This document shows, one piece after another, positions 15,780 through 24,225 of a stretch of 64,000 nucleotides of DNA. Position numbers and translations under genes: made by a program. This DNA comes from Clostridiales bacterium (lineage in GTDB: Bacteria; Bacillota; Clostridia; Peptostreptococcales; Anaerovoracaceae). The stretch lies in assembly GCA_012513435.1 (NCBI GenBank), contig JAAZCE010000009.1, positions 16,556 through 80,555 of the forward strand, written 5' to 3'. Numbering within the stretch: position 1 is the stretch's first letter; every line of letters begins with the position of its first letter. The notes beneath the pieces are model-generated. The model saw nothing but the letters and a program-made list of their open reading frames with translations, was not told the origin of the DNA and ran no database searches.

Positions 15780-16727
15780 ATGATTATCAGAGGATGTGTT
15801 GCCGACAAGCTGGGTATCAAATACCCTGTGTTCCAAGGTGGAATGGCATGGGTGGCCGATGCGCAGCTTGCGGCAGCCGTATCTGAGGCCGGAGGTCTTG
15901 GAATAATTGCGGCAGGGAATGCAGATGGCAATTATGTAAGAGAGCAGATAAGAGCAGCGAAGAAACTGACGGATAAGCCCTTTGGGCTGAACATTATGCT
16001 CCTCAGTCCATTTGCAGATGAAATAGCGAAAATAGCCGTTGAAGAAAAAGTCGAAGTGATTACTACGGGAGCAGGGAATCCCGGTAAATACATGGAATCC
16101 TGGAACGATGCAGGCATAAAAGTAATTCCGGTAGTTCCTTCCATAGCTTTTGCTAAGCTGGCAGCGAGAAACGGTGCAACAGCTGTGATAGCCGAAGGTA
16201 CCGAAAGCGGCGGTCATGTGGGAGAGCTGACCACTATGGCGCTGGTACCTCAGGTTTGTGATGCGGTGGATATTCCCGTAATTGCAGCAGGAGGCATAGC
16301 TGACGGAAGAGGTGTGGCCGCAGCCTTTGCTCTGGGAGCCGAAGGAGTGCAGTTGGGAACAAGGTTCCTCACAGCCAAGGAGTGCAACATACACCGAAAC
16401 TATAAGGATAAGGTGCTGAAAGCGTCAGACACTTCTACTATGGTAACAGGAAGACGCCTGGGGCATCCTGTAAGAAGCTTGAAAAATCGCTTTGCACGAG
16501 ATTATGCAAAGATTGAATATACAGATATAGAAAACGAAGAACTTGAAAAATTCGCAGAGGGAAGCCTCAGGCTAGCAGTAAAGGATGGTAATGATGCCAA
16601 GGGCTGCTACATTGCAGGACAGATTGCAGCAATGGTAAATAAAGAAGAAAGCTGCGAAGCGATAATACAGAGTCTTATGGAAGATACAGAGAATGTACTT
16701 GGGAGGCTTAAAAAATGGGAAAAATAG
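15780..16727 (+). CDS. fabK: Enoyl-ACP reductase II (FMN-dependent)
   Basis: The 315-residue TIM-barrel flavoprotein reduces trans-2-enoyl-ACP, the last step of each elongation cycle. It matches FabK: PVFQGGMAWVADAQLAAAVSEAGGLGIIAAG, then GTESGGHVGELTTMALVPQV and AAGGIADGRGVAAAFALGAEGVQLGTRFL. FabK replaces FabI in many Clostridia and streptococci. Nitronate monooxygenase shares the fold, but the genomic setting between acpP and fabD settles the call. It overlaps fabD by 13 bases. Confidence 0.95.
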   Translation: MIIRGCVADKLGIKYPVFQGGMAWVADAQLAAAVSEAGGLGIIAAGNADGNYVREQIRAAKKLTDKPFGLNIMLLSPFADEIAKIAVEEKVEVITTGAGNPGKYMESWNDAGIKVIPVVPSIAFAKLAARNGATAVIAEGTESGGHVGELTTMALVPQVCDAVDIPVIAAGGIADGRGVAAAFALGAEGVQLGTRFLTAKECNIHRNYKDKVLKASDTSTMVTGRRLGHPVRSLKNRFARDYAKIEYTDIENEELEKFAEGSLRLAVKDGNDAKGCYIAGQIAAMVNKEESCEAIIQSLMEDTENVLGRLKKWEK

Positions 16728-17635
16728 CATTGGTATTCGCAGGGCAGGGCGCTCAGCACACAGGAATGGGTCAGGAAATATATATATCAAGCGCGAAAGC
16801 CGCGGACCTTTTTAACGGGGCTGATAAGGTAAGACCGGGCACTGTGAGCCAGTGCTTCAAGGCTGATGCCAAGGAGCTTTCTGAAACAAAAAATACACAG
16901 CCTTGTGTCTATACCGTGGATTTGGCAATGGCAGCCGCGCTGGAAGAAGCAGGCATCAAAGCTGACATGGTTGCGGGATATTCCCTTGGTGAGCTTGCAG
17001 CCCTTGCTTACGCAGAAGCTTTTTCTTATGAGGAAGGTTTACGGCTTGTGAGCAAAAGAGGGGAGCTTATGCAAAAAACATCCTCAAAGAGAAGCACTGG
17101 GATGATGGCCGTTCTCAAGCTGGATGACGGCGTAGTCGAAGAGCTTTGCAGCAAGTACAAGGAGGTATATCCTGTAAACTTCAACTGCAGAGGGCAGGTA
17201 AGCGTAGCCGGAGACAATGAAGAGTTGGACAGCTTTAAAGAAGATGTAAAGGACCGAGGCGGGCTTATAAGAATCCTGGAAGTCAGCGGCGGATTTCACT
17301 CTCCGTTTATGTCAGAGGCCGCGGAGGAGTTTGGCAAAGTGCTGGAGGATGCAGAGATAGGAACACCCAAAATACCGGTGTATTCCAACTGGACGGCCAT
17401 GCCTTACAAGGGCGACGTCAGACCATATCTGCAAAATCAGATAACAAATCCTATAAGATGGAAGATAGCCATAGAAAACATGATAGCTGCAGGAGCAGAC
17501 ATATTTATAGAAGTGGGCCCGGGAACGGCGCTTACTAAAATGATTACAAGAATATCCAAGGATATAAGGATGTTCAACGTCAAGGATCTTGAAAGCCTTG
17601 AACTCACACTGAAGGGAGTGGAAGAAAATGCTTAA
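16715..17635 (+). CDS. fabD: Malonyl-CoA:ACP transacylase
   Basis: The 306-residue enzyme loads malonyl groups from CoA onto ACP. The active serine lies in GYSLGELAA (about residue 91), the N-terminus is FAGQGAQHTGMG, and the catalytic His lies in GGFHSPFM. EVGPGTALTKM near the C-terminus is typical. The gene overlaps fabK upstream and fabG downstream. No acetyl-CoA carboxylase genes are in this cluster, so malonyl-CoA must be made elsewhere. Confidence 0.95.
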   Translation: MGKIALVFAGQGAQHTGMGQEIYISSAKAADLFNGADKVRPGTVSQCFKADAKELSETKNTQPCVYTVDLAMAAALEEAGIKADMVAGYSLGELAALAYAEAFSYEEGLRLVSKRGELMQKTSSKRSTGMMAVLKLDDGVVEELCSKYKEVYPVNFNCRGQVSVAGDNEELDSFKEDVKDRGGLIRILEVSGGFHSPFMSEAAEEFGKVLEDAEIGTPKIPVYSNWTAMPYKGDVRPYLQNQITNPIRWKIAIENMIAAGADIFIEVGPGTALTKMITRISKDIRMFNVKDLESLELTLKGVEENA

Positions 17636-18362
17636 GGGAAAGGTTGCCCTCATAACAGGAGGAAGCGGTGGCATAGGCAAGGCTGTTGCCTTGAGATTAG
17701 CAGCGGAAGGCGCTAACATAGTTATTTTTCATATGGACGATGAGGCAAAGGTTCAAGAACTGTGTGCAGAGCTTCGGAGCAAGGGAGTTAAGGCGACAGG
17801 CCTTAGAATAGACGTTTCGGATTTTAGCGAAACAAAAGAGGCCGTAGGCAATGTAATAAAAAATTTCGGGGCGATAGATATTTTGGTCAATTGTGCAGGA
17901 ATAACACGGGACGGCCTTATCGCTATGATGAAGGAAGAAAATTTTGATGCCGTTATCGGCGTGAATCTTAAAGGGACCTTCAATATGATACGACACTGTA
18001 CACCTTATTTCATAAAGCAGAGGTTCGGTAAAATAGTCAATGTTTCTTCTGTATCGGGAATTATGGGGAATCCTGGACAAGCAAATTACAGTGCATCCAA
18101 GGCCGGAGTCATTGGTCTTACTAAATCCACTGCTAAAGAGCTTGTAGGCCGTGGCGTGTGTTGCAATGCAGTGGCACCGGGATTCATAGCTACGGAGATG
18201 ACAGCAAATTTAAGTAAGAATAATACATTGGTGGATCAAATACCTATGAAGAGAATGGGTACCCCGGAGGAAGTTGCAGATTTGGTCCTCTTCCTGGCAT
18301 CTGATGCATCAAGCTACATTACAGGTGAAGTAATAAGAATAGACGGCGGAATAGCCATGTAA
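17628..18362 (+). CDS. fabG: 3-oxoacyl-ACP reductase
   Basis: The 244-residue short-chain dehydrogenase has the cofactor loop TGGSGGIGKAVA, NCAGITRDGL, and the catalytic Ser-Tyr-Lys in VSSVSGIMGNPGQANYSASKAG. It reduces 3-ketoacyl-ACP with NADPH. The ATG overlaps the fabD end by eight bases. Length is typical. Confidence 0.95.
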   Translation: MLKGKVALITGGSGGIGKAVALRLAAEGANIVIFHMDDEAKVQELCAELRSKGVKATGLRIDVSDFSETKEAVGNVIKNFGAIDILVNCAGITRDGLIAMMKEENFDAVIGVNLKGTFNMIRHCTPYFIKQRFGKIVNVSSVSGIMGNPGQANYSASKAGVIGLTKSTAKELVGRGVCCNAVAPGFIATEMTANLSKNNTLVDQIPMKRMGTPEEVADLVLFLASDASSYITGEVIRIDGGIAM

Positions 18363-18375
18363 CAGGAGAGCGGTT

Positions 18376-19617
18376 ATGGATAGAAGAGTAGTAGTAACAG
18401 GTTTAGGTGTTGTATCTCCCATTGGGAATGATGTGAATACCTTTTGGGAAGGTTTGATAGGCGGCAAGGTGGGAATCGGTCCCATCACAAAGTTTGATAC
18501 AAGTGAATATATGGTGAAGATAGGGGCAGAGGTCAAGGCTTTTGACGCTGCCAAGTACATGGAAAAGACAGACCTTAGGAAAACTGACATCAACGTACAC
18601 TATGCCATGGGAGCGGCAGCCCAGGCAGTAGAGGACAGCAAGATAGAAGGTAATTTTAGACCGGAAAGGGCGGGAGTCTATTTTGGCTCCGGCATAGGCG
18701 GCATAACAACCTTTGAGAATGTGTACGACAAGTTTGTAAAGCGAGGACCGAGAATGGTATCGCCTTACTTTATTCCGATGATAATTCCCGACATGGCAGC
18801 CGGAACACTTGCGATAAAGTATGGCATGAGAGGCCCTGCACTGCCGTCAGTATCGGCCTGCGCTTCAGGTACAAATGCACTAGGTGAAGCCTACAGAGCA
18901 ATCAGGCACGGTTACGCCGATGTAATGATTACGGGAGGCACAGAGGCAGCTATTACCAGAAGCGGAGTGGCAGGTTTTATCAATATGCAGGCGCTTAACG
19001 TGACTGATGACGTGAAGAGGGCAAGCCTTCCCTTTCATCCAGACAGAGGTGGATTCGTAATAGGCGAAGGAGCCGGAGCTCTTATACTCGAGGAATATGA
19101 ACATGCTGTGAACCGCGGTGCTAAAATATACGCTGAAGTTACAGGCTATGGCTCTACATGTGATGCTTATCATATGACGGCACCTGACCCTGAAGCTAAG
19201 GGCGCGTCGGAGGCCATAAGAGCGGCATACGAAGGAAGCGGATGTCCTGAAGCGTCTAAGATATATGTGAATGCTCACGGAACTGGAACGCCTTTGAATG
19301 ATAAGTCAGAAACACTGGCCTTCAAAAAGGTCTTCGGAGATAAAGCCTATGACCTTAAGATAAGCTCCACAAAATCAATGACAGGACATATGCTTGGGGG
19401 CGCAGGTGCAGTGGAAGCTGTTGCATCTATAATGGCAATAGATACAGGAGTGATACCGCCAACAGTGGGACTTGATGCCAAGGACCCTGACTGCGACCTG
19501 GATTACACTCCGCTTACAGCGAGGGAGTCTGATGTGGAATACGGAATATCCACTTCTCTTGGCTTCGGAGGACATAACGCATGTGTAGCCTTCAAGAAAG
19601 GAAATATACAAATATGA
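18376..19617 (+). CDS. fabF: Beta-ketoacyl-ACP synthase II
   Basis: The 413-residue thiolase-fold condensing enzyme has its active Cys in SACASGTNALGEA (about 162), His in NAHGTGTPLNDKSE, and Lys/His in STKSMTGHMLGGAGAVEA. The C-terminus SLGFGGHNACVAF is standard. It elongates acyl-ACP using malonyl-ACP. AGGAGAG precedes the ATG. Its stop overlaps the next ATG (ATGA, 19614-19617). Confidence 0.95.
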   Translation: MDRRVVVTGLGVVSPIGNDVNTFWEGLIGGKVGIGPITKFDTSEYMVKIGAEVKAFDAAKYMEKTDLRKTDINVHYAMGAAAQAVEDSKIEGNFRPERAGVYFGSGIGGITTFENVYDKFVKRGPRMVSPYFIPMIIPDMAAGTLAIKYGMRGPALPSVSACASGTNALGEAYRAIRHGYADVMITGGTEAAITRSGVAGFINMQALNVTDDVKRASLPFHPDRGGFVIGEGAGALILEEYEHAVNRGAKIYAEVTGYGSTCDAYHMTAPDPEAKGASEAIRAAYEGSGCPEASKIYVNAHGTGTPLNDKSETLAFKKVFGDKAYDLKISSTKSMTGHMLGGAGAVEAVASIMAIDTGVIPPTVGLDAKDPDCDLDYTPLTARESDVEYGISTSLGFGGHNACVAFKKGNIQI

Positions 19618-20036
19618 ACAAAGAACAACTGATGGAAATACTTCCTCATCGTGATAATATGCTTCTCGTGGAAGAAGCCTTTGTGGAAGAAAATAAATCT
19701 CACGGGAAATATCACGTGAGAGGCGACGAATGGTTTTTGAAGGGACATTTCCCAGGAAAGCCTGTAGTGCCCGGCGTGATTCTCTGTGAAATGATGGCCC
19801 AGTCCACCTGTGTGCTCCTTCAGGGAGAGATGGACGAAGGGATGACTCCTTTCTTTACGGGACTTAAGGAGGTGCGATTCAGAAACCCTGTGCTTCCGGG
19901 AGACACCTTTGAAACAGAGTGTGAGATAATAGGCAAGAAGCCGCCTTTTTACTTTGCTAAGGGTAAAGGTTTTGTAGATGGAAAGCTCTGCGTAAAGGCC
20001 GAGTTCTCCTTTGCCTTGATGAAAGGGGCAAAGTAG
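19614..20036 (+). CDS. fabZ: 3-hydroxyacyl-ACP dehydratase
   Basis: I use the ATG at 19614 that overlaps the fabF stop, giving 140 residues starting MNKEQLMEILPHRDNMLLVE, the FabZ N-terminus. The hotdog catalytic region is LKGHFPGKPVVPGVILCEMMAQ, with His and the downstream Glu. It removes water from 3-hydroxyacyl-ACP. It is tightly packed between two condensing enzyme genes. Confidence 0.93.
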   Translation: MNKEQLMEILPHRDNMLLVEEAFVEENKSHGKYHVRGDEWFLKGHFPGKPVVPGVILCEMMAQSTCVLLQGEMDEGMTPFFTGLKEVRFRNPVLPGDTFETECEIIGKKPPFYFAKGKGFVDGKLCVKAEFSFALMKGAK

Positions 20037-20037
20037 C

Positions 20038-21261
20038 ATGAACAAGAAGCTGGTAATAACCGGAATGGGAGCCATTACGCCTATCGGCATAGGAGTAGAC
20101 AGCTACTGGAACAATCTGATTGAGGGAAAGACAGGAATTGATCTTATAAGTAGCATAGATACAGATGATATGGCCGTGAAAATCGGTGGGGAGGTCAAGG
20201 ACTTTGATAGCAGCGAATATATGCCCAAGAGGAAGGCGGCAGAGCTGGACCGGTTCATGCAAATGGCCTTCGCTGCCGCAGCACAGGCGATAGAGGACAG
20301 TAGAATCCATATTGAGCCGTATAGGACGGGTATAACCGTTGGAACAGCTATGGGAGGATTTAGCACTACTACGGAAACGGCTAGGGCATACGACAGGGCT
20401 CGATTCAAGAAGGTAGGTCCCAGGTTTCTCGCCAAGTCCTTGGGTAATGTGTGTGCTTCGCATATAGCAATAGCTAACGAAATTCACGGACCGAGCATGA
20501 CTGTAAATACAGCCTGTGCTTCAGGCGGAGATGCAATGAGCATGGCCGCAATGATGTTGGAAGCCGGAACAGCGGATACTATGGTGGTAGTGGGAAGTGA
20601 AGCTGCTATAGATACTATAATGATACAGTCCCTTATTTCCGCAATGGCTCTTTCAACGGAAAACAGGGAGCCTGAAAAGGCTTGCAGACCCTTTGACAGG
20701 GACAGGACAGGCTTCGTAGTGGGAGAAGGCGCAGGAGCCTTGATAATAGAAACAAGGGAACATGCCATAAAGCGAGGAGCAAAAATATATGCGGAGTTTA
20801 TGGGCTTTGGAAACAATACCGATGCCTATCACCCCGTAACCCCTAGACCCGACGGAGAGGGTGAGCTGCTTTGCATGAAGCAGGCTCTTGAAATGGCGGA
20901 GCTTGACGCTGATAAGATAGATTACATCAATACCCACGGCACAGCTACCATCAAGGGAGACATAGTTGAAGCGCAGACTGTGAAATCTATTTTCGATGCC
21001 CACGTCAAGGCGGCATCAACCAAGGCAGCCACAGGCCATATGATGGGGGCAGGTGGAATAACAGAGGTTATTGCCTGCGTCAAATCCATTGAGACAGGAT
21101 TACTTCCACCTACCTTGAATCTTGATAACAAGGACGAAGAATGTCCCCTCAAGGGACTTTCCGATAAAACACAGAATTGCAGTGTAACCTACGCCATGTC
21201 CAATGCATTTGGCTTCGGCGGACAGAATTCCAGCATTATTGTGGGAAAATATGAGGATTAA
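20038..21261 (+). CDS. Second beta-ketoacyl-ACP synthase (FabF-like)
   Basis: The 407-residue condensing enzyme is related to but clearly distinct from the fabF product two genes upstream. All catalytic residues remain: Cys in NTACASGGDAMSMA (about 160), His in NTHGTATIKGDIVEAQ, and Lys/His in STKAATGHMMGAGG. Paralogous KAS enzymes differ in chain-length or branch preference. No fabH is visible, so one of the two may also help start chains by decarboxylating malonyl-ACP; that is speculation. It starts two bases after the fabZ stop. Confidence 0.9.
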   Translation: MNKKLVITGMGAITPIGIGVDSYWNNLIEGKTGIDLISSIDTDDMAVKIGGEVKDFDSSEYMPKRKAAELDRFMQMAFAAAAQAIEDSRIHIEPYRTGITVGTAMGGFSTTTETARAYDRARFKKVGPRFLAKSLGNVCASHIAIANEIHGPSMTVNTACASGGDAMSMAAMMLEAGTADTMVVVGSEAAIDTIMIQSLISAMALSTENREPEKACRPFDRDRTGFVVGEGAGALIIETREHAIKRGAKIYAEFMGFGNNTDAYHPVTPRPDGEGELLCMKQALEMAELDADKIDYINTHGTATIKGDIVEAQTVKSIFDAHVKAASTKAATGHMMGAGGITEVIACVKSIETGLLPPTLNLDNKDEECPLKGLSDKTQNCSVTYAMSNAFGFGGQNSSIIVGKYED

Positions 21262-21265
21262 CAGT

Positions 21266-22933
21266 ATGAACAAAGAAGAATACAGAAACTTATTTGAAAA
21301 AGATTTCTTATGGATTAACGGCTTTATGAGAAATGTAAAGCGGTTTCCGCAAAAGTGTGCGTTGCAGCAGGCGGAAACGGGGAAAGCATGGACATATGAA
21401 GAACTCAACAAAGAAGCAAACCGTATGGCAAACTCTATGGCGACAGGAGGCTTCAAAAAGGAAGACTGTATTATGTATGCCCTTTACAACAGTCCGCAAT
21501 TCATAATCTGCCACCTTGCGGCTCATAAGCTGTCAGGAGTTAGCACTCCCATAAATTACAACTGGGCCCCTCAGGAAATAGCCTATGTAATGGAGGACAG
21601 CAAACCGAAGGTCTTCGTCTACGACAGTGAGATCGCTCATTTGGTTGCACAGGCATTAGAGCTTTCAAGCTACAAGCCGGAGACGGTATTGTATGTTGAG
21701 CAGGAAAATCTCGATTCATTTTCGGAAGGTGATTCTGCGGGAGGGGAGGAGGTTCCGGGACAAAGGATGGAGCTTTATATGGTAGCCGGAGGCGACAGTG
21801 AACCTGAGCGTCAGGAGAGCAGTACCTACGACGAAACGGTAAGATTATATACCTCGGGAACCACGGGAAGGCCTAAGGGAGTACCTCTCAGCGATTTAAA
21901 CGAAATACTGAGTGCCCATGATGTGGCAATGCACTTTCCTTTGAATGAAACCGACACCACCCTGAATATGACCCCCTGGTTTCATAGAGGCGGCCTTCAT
22001 TCAGGAGGCCCCACACCAAGTCTATATGTAGGTGCGAAAGTCGTTTCCATGAGAAAGTTCAATCCCAAGTTTTGTTCGGATTATATGGAAGAGTATGGAG
22101 TGAGCTTTTTAATAGGTGCTCCGTCGGTTTTGAAATTCTTATCACGCCAGCAGAAGCGTAGTCCTAGGAATTTCGCTACCCTCAAAGGTATAATAACCAT
22201 GGGCAGCCCTTTGGAAAAGGCCGACTGCATAGAATTCATGGACGTACTGACGCCTAATCTTTTTAACGGATACGGAACTACGGAGACCTTCTGGAACACA
22301 TTCCTAAGGCCGTGGCAGCTGCCCGAAATGTCGGGAAGTGCGGGAAGGTCCTGCATATTTGACGATGTATACGTTGTGAAGGCCTATGAGGACAGAAAGG
22401 CGGAGCCTGATGAACTTGTGAGCATGGACGGCAAAGAGGTCGGAGAAGTAATCATAAAGTCATCAGGGAAAATGTCATACAGCTACCATAACAATCCAGC
22501 TGCGGAAGAAAAAAAATACTACAAGGGGTACCTCTATACGGGAGATTTAGCCACATGGGATGAAGAATGCTTTATTACTATTGCAGGGCGTAAGGATGAT
22601 ATGATAATCTGCTCCGGCGAGAATATTTATCCGGTTCAGATTGAAGAGGCCTTTATGGAGCATCCTGCAGTTAAGGATATTATTGTAAGCGGTGTGGCAG
22701 ATGAAATAAGAGGACAGGCTGTTGTTGCCTATATAATACCTGAAGGAGAGCCTCCTAAGGTATCGGAGCTTATAGATTTCGCAAGTGAACACAGAGATCT
22801 TTCTACCTTCAAAAGACCTAGGTTTTACAGGTTTGTGGAGGAGCTCCCTTACACAGCTACAGGCAAAAAGATGCATTACAAAGTTAAGCAAATGGCTGAA
22901 GAAGATAAAAAGAAAGGCATTCTTCTGAGATGA
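21266..22933 (+). CDS. AMP-forming acyl-CoA/acyl-ACP synthetase
   Basis: I use the ATG at 21266 with GAGGAT upstream, giving 555 residues. ANL motifs are YTSGTTGRPKGVPLS (P-loop), NGYGTTE, YTGDLATWDEECFITIAGRKDDMI and the C-terminal TATGKKMHYK with the catalytic Lys. It activates a carboxylic acid to the adenylate and then a thioester. Four bases separate it from the second KAS gene, so it is co-transcribed with fatty acid synthesis. It may feed exogenous fatty acids or an unusual starter into the pathway. The substrate is not evident. Confidence 0.88.
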   Translation: MNKEEYRNLFEKDFLWINGFMRNVKRFPQKCALQQAETGKAWTYEELNKEANRMANSMATGGFKKEDCIMYALYNSPQFIICHLAAHKLSGVSTPINYNWAPQEIAYVMEDSKPKVFVYDSEIAHLVAQALELSSYKPETVLYVEQENLDSFSEGDSAGGEEVPGQRMELYMVAGGDSEPERQESSTYDETVRLYTSGTTGRPKGVPLSDLNEILSAHDVAMHFPLNETDTTLNMTPWFHRGGLHSGGPTPSLYVGAKVVSMRKFNPKFCSDYMEEYGVSFLIGAPSVLKFLSRQQKRSPRNFATLKGIITMGSPLEKADCIEFMDVLTPNLFNGYGTTETFWNTFLRPWQLPEMSGSAGRSCIFDDVYVVKAYEDRKAEPDELVSMDGKEVGEVIIKSSGKMSYSYHNNPAAEEKKYYKGYLYTGDLATWDEECFITIAGRKDDMIICSGENIYPVQIEEAFMEHPAVKDIIVSGVADEIRGQAVVAYIIPEGEPPKVSELIDFASEHRDLSTFKRPRFYRFVEELPYTATGKKMHYKVKQMAEEDKKKGILLR

Positions 22934-22946
22934 GCAAAAAAAGTCA

Positions 22947-22975
22947 AGACAGAGCTGTAAATTTCTGATAGAATA
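22947..22975 (+). promoter_or_regulatory. Possible promoter of the MarR-family gene
   Basis: AAGACA (22947-22952) and TAGAAT (22970-22975) are exactly 17 bases apart. A small palindrome TTCTgatAGAA overlaps the -10 box, which might allow autoregulation. The -35 match is only 4 of 6. Confidence 0.35.
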
Positions 22976-23010
22976 AACTGGATACTAAAGGAAGAGAAGG
23001 GAAAAATTGC

Positions 23011-23481
23011 ATGAGTGATTTTAAAGAGGATTTTAACAATGTTTTAATTGAAGCCTATCACAATATTTTATTGCTGGAGGAAACGAAAAAAAAATACAGC
23101 AGAACCAGCTTTTCCTTTAGGGACAGAAATGTCATTTCATATTTAGTACGCTTTGAAAACGGAAGAAATATAGGGGATGTTGCAGCTTACCTGAGAATAA
23201 GCAGACCCTCTGCCACCGCTCTCATAAAGAAACTTGAAAAGCATGGTTTGGTGGAAAAACACACTGAGCCGGGAAACGAAAGAGGTACAATGGTAGCTTT
23301 GACCAAGAAGGGCCAGCTCTTTGAAATATATCAAAAAAGGTACAGGAAACGGTTGGCGGCTAAGGTAGGAGAGGAATTTACGGAGGAGGAAAAGGTCATC
23401 CTTTACAGAGGCTTTCGCAAGCTTAGCGATTTTTTTGAAGAAAGCATCAATGAAATGGAAAGGTTGCACAATAAGAAATGA
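23011..23481 (+). CDS. MarR-family regulator, probably FabT-like
   Basis: The 156-residue winged-helix protein has DVAAYLRISRPSATALIKKLEKHGLVEK (recognition helix) and ERGTMVALTKKG (wing). At the end of a fab cluster, MarR proteins are usually FabT, which represses fatty acid synthesis genes when bound to long acyl-ACP. The elaborate palindrome over the acpP promoter is its likely site. Its stop overlaps the next ATG. The FabT assignment is by context; the MarR fold itself is clear. Confidence 0.82.
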   Translation: MSDFKEDFNNVLIEAYHNILLLEETKKKYSRTSFSFRDRNVISYLVRFENGRNIGDVAAYLRISRPSATALIKKLEKHGLVEKHTEPGNERGTMVALTKKGQLFEIYQKRYRKRLAAKVGEEFTEEEKVILYRGFRKLSDFFEESINEMERLHNKK

Positions 23482-24221
23482 TAGGGATGATAGGTACCCT
23501 TGCCAATGTGGCGGCAATCGTTGCAGGCAGCCTGATAGGCGGGCTTGTAAAGAAAATCCTTAAAGAAGAATATACCAAAAGTTTATATATAGCAATGGGG
23601 CTTGCGGCAAGCGGCCTTGGGATAAACGCTGTGGTTCAGAACATGCCTGACAGTAATTATCCCGTTCTTTTTATTGGGAGTTTGGCATTGGGAAGTCTGA
23701 TAGGAACTATATGCAAAATAGATGAACGTGTAGGAAGTCTGACTTCAAAGGGTTCCGGAGAAGGTGGGACAGTGGAAGATTCGGCGGGCGAAGGTGAGAC
23801 GTTGGAGGGCTCGGCAGGTAGAAACAGGCTTGGAGAAGGCATAGTGACCGGCTCTTTGTTGTTTTGCGTTGGGACGCTTTCTATACTGGGACCTGTGCAG
23901 AGCGCCCTTTACCACGATTATACATATCTGTTTACCAATTCCATGCTTGACCTTGTAACGTCTATGGTATTCGCTGCCACCTACGGAGTTGGAATGGCCT
24001 TAGCGGCCGGAATACTTTTCATATGGCAGGGCAGTATATATGCACTTACGGTACTTTTGGGAGATTTCATAACTACCAATATGATGACGGAGCTTTCTAT
24101 AGTGGGAGGATTTCTCATTCTAAGCTCAGGGTTGGCAATCCTGGATATCAAAGACTTCAAAACTTTAAATATGCTGCCTGCTCTTGTGTTTCCGGTCATA
24201 TGGTGTCTTATAGTGGGGTAA
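23478..24221 (+). CDS. DUF554 (YdfK-like) membrane protein
   Basis: The 247-residue protein is hydrophobic with about six or seven membrane helices and the DUF554 pattern: GTLANVAAIVAGSLIGGLVKK, then LLFCVGTLSILGPVQSAL and SGLAILDIKDF. A polar, Gly/Glu/Ser-rich loop of roughly 30 residues (near 92-122, GSGEGGTVEDSAGEGE) is longer than usual in the family. DUF554 proteins are conserved but of unknown function, possibly transporters. It overlaps the MarR gene by four bases. Confidence 0.82.
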   Translation: MIGMIGTLANVAAIVAGSLIGGLVKKILKEEYTKSLYIAMGLAASGLGINAVVQNMPDSNYPVLFIGSLALGSLIGTICKIDERVGSLTSKGSGEGGTVEDSAGEGETLEGSAGRNRLGEGIVTGSLLFCVGTLSILGPVQSALYHDYTYLFTNSMLDLVTSMVFAATYGVGMALAAGILFIWQGSIYALTVLLGDFITTNMMTELSIVGGFLILSSGLAILDIKDFKTLNMLPALVFPVIWCLIVG

Positions 24222-24225
24222 TGAT

